Assembly: GCA_001899635.1 (NCBI GenBank)
Contig: MKVQ01000016.1
Coordinates: 355,454-419,453 of the forward strand
Direction of reading: 5' to 3'
Length of the DNA: 64,000 bases
DNA from: Myxococcales bacterium 68-20
GTDB taxonomy: Bacteria; Myxococcota_A; Polyangia; Polyangiales; Polyangiaceae
Shown: positions 43,670 to 52,172 of the stretch, piece after piece
How the letters are laid out: every line of letters starts with the position of its first letter
Position numbering within the stretch: the first letter of the stretch is position 1
Translations under genes and position numbers: made by a program
The notes under the pieces: model-generated
What the model was told of the DNA's origin: nothing
Databases searched by the model: none
Seen by the model: the letters and a program-made list of their open reading frames with translations, nothing else

Positions 43670-45405
43670 GGAAGAGCGCCGGCCTCGGCCGGATCTGGAA
43701 CCTCCTCGTCGGCAAGACCGAGCGTCGCCTCGCGATGGTCATCTTCGTGACGACGATGGTGCCCCTCGCGGCGGCGCTCTACCTCGGCACACAGATGTTC
43801 AGACGCGCCTCGGCCGTCTGGTTCAATCCGGAGATCGGCGCGCAGCTCGATCGCGGCGTCGACGTCTACAAGGACTACGTCAAAGCGATCAAAGACGACC
43901 TGAAGCACCAGACGGTCGCCATCGCGTCCGATCCGGTGCTCCGCGAGGCGGCGAAGCGGGGGAACGTCGAGACGCTGGAGTCCGAGCTCGACACGCTCTT
44001 TCCGAGCTTCACGAGCCTCGTGGAGCTGCGCGTGCTCCGCGCACCGCCGACGAACCCGGCGCCGCCGTACGACCCCGCCGAGCTGAGCGCGAAGACGATG
44101 GCGCACCGCGACCGCGGCCGCCCGGTCAACGCGACGACGGAGAAGAGCCTCAGCCAGATCTATCCGCTCACCGAGGATCTCGACGGCCCGTGCGTCCTCG
44201 CGACGTACGCCGTCTCGAGCAAGCGCCTCGACGAGCTCGAGAGCGCAGGCGAGGTCGTGAAGCGCTACCACCAGATCGAGGCCTCGCGCTCGGACGTGTA
44301 CCAGGGGTACCTCAACGTCTACGCGCTTCTCCTCGGCGTCACGCTCGTCCTCACGGTGCCGCTCGGCATCCTCCTCGCGCGCGGTGTCACGCGACGCATC
44401 AACCGCCTCTCCGCCGCGATCAACCTCGTCGCCGCCGGCGATCTGACCGTGCGCGTCCCCGTCACCGGCTCCGACGAGCTCACCGATCTCGCGCGCACCT
44501 TCAACCGCATGATCGGCGAGATCTCGCAGTCGCGCTCGCGCATCGAGTTCCTCCAGCGCATCGGCGCATGGCAGGACATGGCGCAGAGGCTCGCGCACGA
44601 GATCAAGAACCCGCTCACGCCGATCCAGCTCGCCGTCCAGGAGTGCCACCGCAAGTACGGCGGTGACGACACGAGATACCGGATGCTCCTCGACACCACG
44701 CTCGAGATCGTCGAGGAGGAGGTCGGTACGCTCCGGCGGCTCGTGGGGAACTTCTCGAACTTCGCCCGCCTCCCGCACGCGGAGCTGGTGGAGGCGAACC
44801 TCTCGGACTTCCTCCGCGACTGCGAGAACCAGCTCGGTCATCTCGAGGACCCTTCGCTCGGCGAAGGATCGGCCGACGCCGAGCCCATCCCCTCGCAGAA
44901 CGTCGAAATCCGGTGGGAGGTCCCGGACGAGGCGATCGAGGTCGCGATCGATCGCCAGATGCTGCGCCGTGTGGTCGTGAACCTCGTGCGCAATGCGGTG
45001 CAGGCGATCCGCGATCACCACGCGCGGACCTCGCTCCCCGACGCGCTGGCGAGGGTGCCCTCCGGCGAGGTGCTCGGGCGCATCGTCGTGACCGCCTCGC
45101 GCGAGGGCGACGGCGCACGGATCGTGGTCGAGGACGACGGACCGGGCATCGCGGCGTCGATGCGCGGCCGCATCTTCGATCCGTACTTCACGACGAAGGC
45201 AGACGGCACCGGCCTCGGCCTCGCGATCGTGAAGAAGATCGTCGTCGAGCACGGCGGCGAGATCGACGTCGACGAGAGCAAGACCCTCGGCGGCGCGCGC
45301 TTCACGCTCCATCTCCCCGGCACGAAGATCCTCGCCATCGCCGCCGCCGCACGCGAGGCCCGCGAGCGCGCACGCCAGCAAGGCGTCGAGACGGGCGTGA
45401 GCTAG
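43666..45405 (+). CDS. NtrY-like membrane histidine kinase
   Basis: A 579-residue sensor. Membrane helix 1 (22-42), a periplasmic region of about 170 residues, membrane helix 2 (217-239), a HAMP linker (240-290), then HisKA with H311 in DMAQRLAHEIKNPLTPIQLA, the N box VVNLVRNAVQAI, and G boxes DDGPGIA and GTGLGLAIV. The HEIKNPLTP form and HAMP layout fit the NtrY class, which usually partners an NtrC-type regulator. None is adjacent; the NtrC-type regulator at 14-15.5 kb is a possible but unproven partner. The GTG at 43666 overlaps the upstream stop. Confidence 0.9.
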   Translation: MRKSAGLGRIWNLLVGKTERRLAMVIFVTTMVPLAAALYLGTQMFRRASAVWFNPEIGAQLDRGVDVYKDYVKAIKDDLKHQTVAIASDPVLREAAKRGNVETLESELDTLFPSFTSLVELRVLRAPPTNPAPPYDPAELSAKTMAHRDRGRPVNATTEKSLSQIYPLTEDLDGPCVLATYAVSSKRLDELESAGEVVKRYHQIEASRSDVYQGYLNVYALLLGVTLVLTVPLGILLARGVTRRINRLSAAINLVAAGDLTVRVPVTGSDELTDLARTFNRMIGEISQSRSRIEFLQRIGAWQDMAQRLAHEIKNPLTPIQLAVQECHRKYGGDDTRYRMLLDTTLEIVEEEVGTLRRLVGNFSNFARLPHAELVEANLSDFLRDCENQLGHLEDPSLGEGSADAEPIPSQNVEIRWEVPDEAIEVAIDRQMLRRVVVNLVRNAVQAIRDHHARTSLPDALARVPSGEVLGRIVVTASREGDGARIVVEDDGPGIAASMRGRIFDPYFTTKADGTGLGLAIVKKIVVEHGGEIDVDESKTLGGARFTLHLPGTKILAIAAAAREARERARQQGVETGVS

Positions 45406-45557
45406 GTCGCACGCTGCTCCGGGCGCCGACCGCGGAGACGACGGCGGCGAACATGTCAGGGAAGCCACACCCTCGCGTCTCGAGGCCCGTGGTGCGGTCG
45501 CCTGCACCCGCAGAGAAAATTGGTTCAACGCGGCCTGCTGGCCGGTGTTAACGGGCG

Positions 45558-46169
45558 ATGATGGGCCAGCTCGTGCCAATCAGAGAGCCACGCAAGGCTT
45601 CGGCCGACCGGCTGGAGGATCGCACCGACGAGGAGCTCATGGCCCTCGTGCGCCTCGGGACGCGCGCGGCCTTCCGGGTCCTCGTCGTGCGCCATGCGGA
45701 GAAGGTCGCCGGCTTCTGCGCCCGCGTGACCGGGGTCCGAGCGGCGGCGCCCGAGGTGGCGCAGGAGGTCTGGCTCGCGATCTGGGACACGCGCGATCGC
45801 TGGGAGCCCCGCTCGACGTTCCGGTCGTACCTCTACACGGTGGCCTTCACGCGGGCGCGCAATCACGCTCGCTCGCGCCGTCGGATGGCGGCGGTGTTCT
45901 CCTCCGAGCCGCTCGAGGCGGACGCCGCGGCCGGATCGGGGAAGCTCGAGATCGACCGCCTGCTCGAGCGCGAGCGGCGCGAGCGCGTGTTCAAGGCAGT
46001 GGGGGAGCTGCCCGAGTCGATGCGCGAGGCGGTGATCCTGCGCTTCGTCGATGACCTCTCGTACGAGGAGATGGAAGCGATTCTGGCGGCGAACGCATCG
46101 ACGTTGCGGTCGCGCGTGCACCATGCGCTCGCACGTCTCAAGGAGCGACTCGGAAAGGAACGCCGATGA
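45558..46169 (+). CDS. ECF RNA polymerase sigma factor
   Basis: A 203-residue sigma-70 family protein of ECF size. Region 2 lies at about 35-108 (VAQEVWLAIWDTRDRWEPRS, then FRSYLYTVAFTRARNHARSR) and region 4 at about 145-200 (LPESMREAVILRFVDDLSYE and ASTLRSRVHHALARLKERL); regions 1.1 and 3 are absent. It should direct RNA polymerase to its own promoter and a few others when released by its anti-sigma. It starts with ATG ATG at 45558. Its stop overlaps the next gene (ATGA), whose product has a zinc anti-sigma motif. The third gene encodes an exported caspase. Confidence 0.9.
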   Translation: MMGQLVPIREPRKASADRLEDRTDEELMALVRLGTRAAFRVLVVRHAEKVAGFCARVTGVRAAAPEVAQEVWLAIWDTRDRWEPRSTFRSYLYTVAFTRARNHARSRRRMAAVFSSEPLEADAAAGSGKLEIDRLLERERRERVFKAVGELPESMREAVILRFVDDLSYEEMEAILAANASTLRSRVHHALARLKERLGKERR

Positions 46170-46984
46170 CCTGCCCTCGACACGATGTCCTGATCGCGCT
46201 CGGCGACGGCGAGCTCCCGGAGAGCCAGGCGCGGTCGGTTCGCGCCCACGCCGGCGGATGCACCCGCTGCCAGTCGGAGCTGGCGGAGCTCGACGCGATC
46301 GCCGACGATCTGCGCGCGCCGATGCCTGGCGCGCTCGGTCGGCGGAGCGCGGAGGACTTCGCCGATGAAGTGCTCGCGAAGCTCGACGCACGGAGGACCG
46401 AGCCGCGGGAGAGTCGGATTCCACGGTGGATCGGCCTCCTCGCCGCTGCAGCCGTTCTTCCGCTCGCGGTCACCGCAGCCCATCACCTCGCGCAGGCGCC
46501 GCGCGCCACGAGTGAATGGACCGCACGGGGCGGGTCTAGCGCACCGGCGACGATGCGCACGCTCGTCACGTTCGGGCGTGTGTCGGGGACGACGTTCGAG
46601 CCCCTCGCCGACGGCGCGCGACTCGAAGCCGATGCGCTGCTCGCCGCGGAGATTGGCGGAACCGAGGGCCCGCCGCGGTTCCTGCTCGCGTTCCTCGTCG
46701 ACGGAGCGGGCGAACGTCACTGGATCTACCCGTCGTACGAGCCCGGCGCACCGCCTCCGTCTTCCATCGCGCTGCCGGTCACCGTGACGCCACGCGTCCT
46801 CGGCTCGATGGTGCGCCTCGATCGACCGGCGTCCGGCCGGGCACGGCTCGTCGCGATCGTGCTCCAGCGGAGCGAGAGCGTCGACTACATCGAACAGGCT
46901 CCGCGGGGCGAGCTCTCCTCCGAGCAGCTCGAGGCCCACTATCCGGGCGCCCTCGTCATCACCACCAGCGTGGAGGTCCCTTGA
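46166..46984 (+). CDS. Membrane anti-sigma factor, zinc-binding type
   Basis: A 272-residue single-pass protein. The cytoplasmic part has a zf-HC2/ZAS-type anti-sigma motif (C3, then H28, C32 and C35 in HAGGCTRC). A membrane helix follows at about 88-106. The outer part (about 130-265) has a pattern like DUF4384: a Gly-rich start (FEPLADGARLEADALLAAEI), then FLLAFLVDGAGERHWIYPSY and IALPVTV. By its place and motif it should hold the ECF sigma of the gene just upstream and release it on a signal sensed outside. The caspase gene begins 2 nt after its stop. Confidence 0.85.
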   Translation: MTCPRHDVLIALGDGELPESQARSVRAHAGGCTRCQSELAELDAIADDLRAPMPGALGRRSAEDFADEVLAKLDARRTEPRESRIPRWIGLLAAAAVLPLAVTAAHHLAQAPRATSEWTARGGSSAPATMRTLVTFGRVSGTTFEPLADGARLEADALLAAEIGGTEGPPRFLLAFLVDGAGERHWIYPSYEPGAPPPSSIALPVTVTPRVLGSMVRLDRPASGRARLVAIVLQRSESVDYIEQAPRGELSSEQLEAHYPGALVITTSVEVP

Positions 46985-46986
46985 TT

Positions 46987-48888
46987 ATGCGCCTCGCCAT
47001 GATCACGACTGCCTTCGTCCTCGTGTTCTTCCTGCCGGCGATCGCATGGGCGACGGAGACGCGTCTCGCGATCGTCGTCGGTAACAACGGGAGCTCGACG
47101 CTCGGTCGCGCCGAGCTGCGTTACGCAGACGACGATGCGGCGAAGTACGCCGCGCTCTTCGCCGGGGCGAGCCAGCGCGAAGACGATGTCGAGATCATCG
47201 CGCGGTTCGACGCCGACACTGCGCGCCTCTTCCCGGCACAGGCGAAGAAGGCAGTTATTCCTACCCGCGCAGCCCTCGATGCAGCGGTGGCGCGGACCGC
47301 TGCGAAGGCGCACACCGCCCAGCAGCGCGGCGAACGGGTCGTGTTCACGTTCGTCTTCGCCGGTCACGGCGACGTCGAGAACGGCCGCGGGTTCCTCGAG
47401 CTCGAGGACGGCCGCTTCTTTCGTGAGGACCTCGAGGCCTTGCTTGCTCGGATCCCCGCCGCGCGTGCCCATGTCCTGCTCGACGCCTGCAACTCGGTCT
47501 ACATGCTCGTCGCTCGAAAGCCCGGTGGGACCAAGTTCACGACGCCGGAAGAGATCCAGCGCTCGATGACGGCGCGACTCGCGCACGTCGGGACGTTCGT
47601 TTCGACGAGCGCCGACGCCCAGGTGTACGAGTGGTCCCGGATCGAGAGCGGTGTCTTCTCGCACAGCGTCCGCTCCGGTCTCTCCGGCGCGGCGGATCTC
47701 GACGGCGACGGACGGATTACCTACGGCGAGCTTCGCGCGTTCGTTCGCATCGCTGCCGAAGGTGTCCCGAACGTGCGCTTCCGTCCGCGTCTCTACGCCC
47801 GCGGTCCGGGCGGCCGCGACGACGAGGTCGTGTTCGAGCCCCGCGCCGCCGGTGCAGGCCGAAAAATCGAGCTCGCGCCGGCGGCGGAGCGCCGGGTGAC
47901 GGTTCTCGATTCGAACGAGGTGCCCTTGGTCGACGTGAAGGTCGAGCGTGGATTCGGAACGAACGTCTACGTTCCGGACTTCGGCGGTGGGTCGGGGCGC
48001 CGGACGTTCACGCTCGTCGAGCAGGAGGACGGTCACCCCGAGCAGCGCGCCCTCCTCGAGCCTTCGCCCGACGACGTCCTCACCGTCCGCGCCGAGGCGC
48101 CTGACACACTCGCGGCGCGAGCGGCCGGGCGACCGTTCGACTTGCTCTTCGCCGTCCCGTTCGGTCCGCGCGCGGTCGCAGCACTACCTGCCGAGAAGGC
48201 GGAGGAGGACGTCTACGGCGTGTCGAGCGAGGACCGCCAGCGAATGAAGAGCCTCTTCGACGCCGCCGCCGGAAACAGCCGTGACAAGCGCGTGACCGAG
48301 GGCATCGGTTCTCTTGCGCTCGCCGTGACGGCGATCGGCGTCGGCACGGCGGCGTGGGTGACTCCGTCGACTCCGGACGCGCGGGACACGAAGGACATCG
48401 TGGGCGGCGTCTTCATGGGCCTCGGCGCGCTCGGCCTTCTCGGCTCGACCCAGCTCCTCATGCCGAGCGACATGGAGCAACGGCGTGACGCCTACGTCGC
48501 GTCGCTCAGTGCACGGCCGCACGCGATCGATCTCGCGGTGCGCGACGCCGAACGCGAGCTCCTCGAATGCGCCGTCGTCGCGCGGAGAGAGCGCATCACC
48601 GAGGGTGTGATGAGCTTCGTCCTCGGCGCGCTCGAGATCGGCGGCGGGCTCACGCTCGCACTGACGACGGACGACTCCAGCCTCCAGTGGCTCGCCGGCG
48701 GGCTCATGGCCGCCGGCGTAGGGTCCGGCCTCGTCGGCGTAGGCCGTCTCTCCGTCCGCAGCGAGGAGGAGCGCATTGCGGAGCTGTGGCGGACGGAGCG
48801 CGCGCTCTCGCCCTCTCCGCCGCGCACCTCACTCCGACTCACGCCACGCGTGGGCCTCGGCGCCCTCGGGGTCTCCGGGTCGTTCTAA
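46987..48888 (+). CDS. Exported caspase-family (C14) protease with membrane segments
   Basis: A 633-residue protein. A signal peptide (ITTAFVLVFFLPAIAWA) is followed by a caspase/metacaspase p20-like domain: TRLAIVVGNN, RYADDDAAKYAALF, His127 in FVFAGHGDVENG and Cys168 in HVLLDACNS. DLDGDGRITYGE (about 237-248) is an EF-hand-like Ca-binding loop. Residues 300-400 are beta-rich; the C-terminal 220 residues contain about four hydrophobic segments. It is third in a unit with an ECF sigma and its anti-sigma, so its expression or activity is probably tied to an envelope signal. The start used is ATG 46987; a TTG two codons upstream is possible. Substrate unknown. Confidence 0.88.
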   Translation: MRLAMITTAFVLVFFLPAIAWATETRLAIVVGNNGSSTLGRAELRYADDDAAKYAALFAGASQREDDVEIIARFDADTARLFPAQAKKAVIPTRAALDAAVARTAAKAHTAQQRGERVVFTFVFAGHGDVENGRGFLELEDGRFFREDLEALLARIPAARAHVLLDACNSVYMLVARKPGGTKFTTPEEIQRSMTARLAHVGTFVSTSADAQVYEWSRIESGVFSHSVRSGLSGAADLDGDGRITYGELRAFVRIAAEGVPNVRFRPRLYARGPGGRDDEVVFEPRAAGAGRKIELAPAAERRVTVLDSNEVPLVDVKVERGFGTNVYVPDFGGGSGRRTFTLVEQEDGHPEQRALLEPSPDDVLTVRAEAPDTLAARAAGRPFDLLFAVPFGPRAVAALPAEKAEEDVYGVSSEDRQRMKSLFDAAAGNSRDKRVTEGIGSLALAVTAIGVGTAAWVTPSTPDARDTKDIVGGVFMGLGALGLLGSTQLLMPSDMEQRRDAYVASLSARPHAIDLAVRDAERELLECAVVARRERITEGVMSFVLGALEIGGGLTLALTTDDSSLQWLAGGLMAAGVGSGLVGVGRLSVRSEEERIAELWRTERALSPSPPRTSLRLTPRVGLGALGVSGSF

Positions 48889-48945
48889 GCCAGTCCGCCG
48901 ACATCGTCGCGATGCGCTCGTCTGCCGGGCGGCGCGCTCAGGCCA

Positions 48946-50754
48946 TCATTTCAGGGGCGGGCCTTTCACGTCGTGAAGTGATCGGCTTCCCTGCCCGGCC
49001 GCGTAGCCGTAGCTCGCGTACACGTCCATTCCCCAGACGTGGAGCGAGAAGGGGCCTTCACTGTACGCCTCGTGCCGGCCGTTGCCGCACGTGCCGCCGG
49101 GGTGCTCGACAGGCGCGTTTCGCTTGGTCAGGTAGACCCACACGAACTCGTGCGTTCCACTTTTGTCGAGTGGCTGCCAGCCCGTGAGCTCGCCGGCGCA
49201 CTCGAGCGTGACGGGCTTGAACCCCGTCGCAGTTCGCTTTCGGACCACGGTGAGCGTCGTGTCCTGGTACGTGTAATCCGCAAAGAAGATGTAGCGATTG
49301 AGGAACTGCTCCGACGGGACGACGTTGACGAACTCCGGATCGCCGAGTGCGGCGCCGGGGACGGCCGCCAGCCCCGTCATGTGCATCGCGGCATGGAACG
49401 GGTGCTCGGCGTCTTGCGATCGGACCGCCATGAGCTGGTTCGTCGTGAACGTCGCGACCTGGCCGGCCTCGAGCGTCTCGGGAGCCGATCCCGGGCGGAC
49501 GGGGTCGTAGGTCAGCTTCGTCCCGTTGGCGGCTCCGACGAGGCGCCACGGCACGGCCTCGCGCGCCGTCGTCGTCCCCACGCCGAAGTCGTTTCGGGGA
49601 CGGTACGGCACGAGCGCGTATTCGCTGCCCCACTGCGAGACCGCGGGGGTCTGCTGACCGGTCACGTCGCACGCGAACGCGCCTGAAGGAATGTTCGTGC
49701 ACTCCGATCCGCCGAAGAGGCCGACCGGCTTGTTCGACTCGATCGGGCTGCCCGAGGGGTCGTCCTTCTGCTTTATCTGGAGGACCTCGCCGGCGCGAAG
49801 AGTCCAGGTAGCCGCGGTGCCTCGCGGGACAGCCTCCACGTCGCGCCCGCTCACGAGGTTGACGTTGGGCCGCATCGTGACCTCGGTGCCGTCTTCCTTC
49901 GCGACGATCTGGAGGAAGAGCCAGCCGAGGTTGTTCACCGTGGGCACATTGTGTCCGGTCGTCCAGGGGTTGACCGCGATGTAGCGCGTGTCCCATGCCG
50001 ACGTGGGGAGGAGGAGCGTCGCCGCGGGGAAGAAGGCCTTGGCCCCGCCGTAGGGCCAGATCGAGTAAGCGCTCACCGGCGCGTCGGTCGTGAGGAGGAA
50101 CGCGCGGGTCCGTCCGGTCCCGTGGGTGATCGGATCTTTGGCGAGCACCGGAGTGACCGGGCACGGGACGGCGCCTCTGGTATCGACCCCCGCGAGGAAA
50201 ACGATCCCGACGCGACCGGGAGCGATGGGGCCGACGACCCGCTCGTACTCGATCTCCGAGCCCTTGAGCTCGGCATAGTAGGTCGAGCTGCCGACGTCGA
50301 TCGGCTCCCCTCCGAGCGTCGCGCTGACCGTCACCGGGCGGTCCCACACGTTGGCGATCGTCGCCGCCAAGCACGACCCCTGGACGTTCTCGTTGACCGC
50401 GTCGGGGGGCAGGGTCGCGAACGCGCACCCGATCGAGCCCTTCGAGAGCTCGGCGCTCTTGCAGGCCTCGATGCAAGCGCCGTCGCCACAGCCGAAGTCG
50501 GGACCGCAGACCTCCTCGACCGCTTCGGTGCCGTCGCACTCGACGCGGAGGACGCGCTTCAGATCGCCCGAGCACAGCAGCTTCGGCGGGCACTCCGGCG
50601 TTCCGGCATCGACGTCCGCGCTGAGCTCGGGCGGCTTCGGTGGCGCGTCGAACTCTGCGCGGCCGCTGCCGCAGGCGCCGCTGGCGAAGGCAGCACCGGA
50701 GAGCAGGACTCCGACGCCGACGAGGGGACGCAAGTCGCGCACGTTCGACCTCAT
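48946..50754 (-). CDS. IgGFc-binding-like surface lipoprotein
   Basis: A 602-residue exported protein. Signal VGVGVLLSGAAFASGAC with lipobox SGAC. A Cys-rich stretch (ECPPKLLCSGDLKRVLRVEC to CIEACKS) precedes a large beta-rich region of the IgGFc-binding N-terminal type: ARAFLLTTDAPVSAYSIWPY-like text (RTRAFLLTTDAPVSAYSIWP), GGAKAFFPAATLLLP, LGWLFLQIVAKEDGTEVTMR, VGLFGGSECTNIP, DYTYQDTTLTVVRKRT. Bacterial members are surface proteins of unknown ligand; no IgG binding is implied. Its ATG overlaps the stop of the RCC1 gene (ATGA). It is the last gene of the eight-gene minus-strand unit and ends 57 bases from the convergent caspase gene. Confidence 0.82.
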   Translation of the reverse strand: MRSNVRDLRPLVGVGVLLSGAAFASGACGSGRAEFDAPPKPPELSADVDAGTPECPPKLLCSGDLKRVLRVECDGTEAVEEVCGPDFGCGDGACIEACKSAELSKGSIGCAFATLPPDAVNENVQGSCLAATIANVWDRPVTVSATLGGEPIDVGSSTYYAELKGSEIEYERVVGPIAPGRVGIVFLAGVDTRGAVPCPVTPVLAKDPITHGTGRTRAFLLTTDAPVSAYSIWPYGGAKAFFPAATLLLPTSAWDTRYIAVNPWTTGHNVPTVNNLGWLFLQIVAKEDGTEVTMRPNVNLVSGRDVEAVPRGTAATWTLRAGEVLQIKQKDDPSGSPIESNKPVGLFGGSECTNIPSGAFACDVTGQQTPAVSQWGSEYALVPYRPRNDFGVGTTTAREAVPWRLVGAANGTKLTYDPVRPGSAPETLEAGQVATFTTNQLMAVRSQDAEHPFHAAMHMTGLAAVPGAALGDPEFVNVVPSEQFLNRYIFFADYTYQDTTLTVVRKRTATGFKPVTLECAGELTGWQPLDKSGTHEFVWVYLTKRNAPVEHPGGTCGNGRHEAYSEGPFSLHVWGMDVYASYGYAAGQGSRSLHDVKGPPLK

Positions 50755-52154
50755 TCGAAGACGACCTTCGCCGGCTCGGGGTGAGGTGTCAGCGTCGAGT
50801 CGACCGTGCCCTGTCCGCGCTCCCCGTAGACGTTGCCACCCCAGCAGTAGACCTCTCCGCTCTTGAGGAGCGCACAGGTCGCGCTGGTGCTGGCCGCGAC
50901 CTGAACGGCGTACCCTTGGAGCGCGATGCCACGGAACTTCGCGCTGCTCGTCACGTTGGCCGGAGCTCCGATCTGGCCGGCATTGTTGGCGCCGGAGCAT
51001 GCGACCGTTCCGTCCGTCAATCGAACGCACGTGTGCGCCGCGGACACCGCGACCTGCTGAGCAAAGACGTTCTCGCCGGTCTCGACGGTGGTCTCGGCGG
51101 GATAACGCTCCTCGTCCGGAAGGCCGGTTCCCAGCTGGCCCACGTCGTTCTTGCCCCAGCAATAGAGGTGCCCCCGCGCGACGACACACGTGACGGCGTC
51201 CGCCGCCTGGCGACCAACTGAGCTCACACTCGTTACGTCCGTCGGGGTCGCGAACGCGGTCGGCAGCGTGAAGCTCAGCGAGGTCCGACGGCCGGCCGTC
51301 GCGCCCCAGCTGACGAGGCGTCCGTCCTTCGTGAGTCCGAAGGCGGTCTTGTAGCCGAGCGAGATGCGCGTGAGCTCGAGCCCTTCCCGCTCGGCGAGGG
51401 CAGGGCCTTGCCACACGTTCAGACCGGTCGTTGCGGCGTCGGGGCGCGCGAGCAATTGGTTGGTGTTCGAGCCCCAGCAGTAGAGGTCTCCACCATCCGA
51501 CGCGACTGCGCAGCCGTTGGTCGGGCCCAGGGCGACGTGCGCGATGGGGACGGAGACCGCGATGTCCGTTGGCGTGTGATGCTCGAGGCTGTCGCGCGTC
51601 ACCGCGGGAGTGGTCAGGCCGAGCTGCGCGTTGGAGTTGTCACCCCAGCACTGCACGCGTTCGTCGGCGAGTCGCGCGCAGATGGCCGACGAGCCGGTGT
51701 TGCCCGTGCCGGCGCTCGACGCGATCTCCGTGGCGTCGTTGATCCCGACGACCGGAGCAGGACGCGCCGACGACGCGCCTGCGCCAGGACCGCGGCCGAG
51801 GGTGCCCAGGTAGTTGCGGCCCCAGCACTGGATCGTCCCGTCGGACATCCGCGCGCAGAAGGAGTTCGCTGAGCCCGCGAGCTGCGTCACGCACGGGGTC
51901 GTCGCGCACACCACCGGCTCATCGGAGAGATCGACGTCGGGTATCGGCGGCTCCGCGTCCGGTCCCGCGTCGACGATGACGTCGACCTCGGCGTCGCTCT
52001 CCGCAGGAGGCGACGCTTCCGGACGCTCCCCCGCGTCGTTTTCGTCTCCTTCGACGAGCGCCGCGCGGGGCTCTGCGTCTCCACACGCGACGAGACATGC
52101 CACGGCGACGGACGTTGCAGCTACACCGAGAACGAGCACGCGATTGCGATTCAT
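50751..52154 (-). CDS. RCC1-repeat surface lipoprotein
   Basis: A 467-residue lipoprotein (signal SVAVACLVAC). After an acidic Ala/Asp linker come about seven RCC1-type blades, seen as QCWGRNYLGTLGRG, QCWGDNSNAQLGL, YCWGSNTNQLL, SWGATAGRR, YCWGKNDVGQLGTG, CSGANNAGQIG and YCWGGNVYGERGQG, expected to form a seven-bladed propeller with extra cysteines. In eukaryotes RCC1 repeats bind nucleotide-exchange or chromatin partners; in bacterial surface proteins the ligand is unknown. It lies 18 bases after the upstream propeller gene and overlaps the next gene by 4 nt. Confidence 0.85.
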   Translation of the reverse strand: MNRNRVLVLGVAATSVAVACLVACGDAEPRAALVEGDENDAGERPEASPPAESDAEVDVIVDAGPDAEPPIPDVDLSDEPVVCATTPCVTQLAGSANSFCARMSDGTIQCWGRNYLGTLGRGPGAGASSARPAPVVGINDATEIASSAGTGNTGSSAICARLADERVQCWGDNSNAQLGLTTPAVTRDSLEHHTPTDIAVSVPIAHVALGPTNGCAVASDGGDLYCWGSNTNQLLARPDAATTGLNVWQGPALAEREGLELTRISLGYKTAFGLTKDGRLVSWGATAGRRTSLSFTLPTAFATPTDVTSVSSVGRQAADAVTCVVARGHLYCWGKNDVGQLGTGLPDEERYPAETTVETGENVFAQQVAVSAAHTCVRLTDGTVACSGANNAGQIGAPANVTSSAKFRGIALQGYAVQVAASTSATCALLKSGEVYCWGGNVYGERGQGTVDSTLTPHPEPAKVVFE

Positions 52155-52172
52155 TGCCGATCTTCCTCGTGC

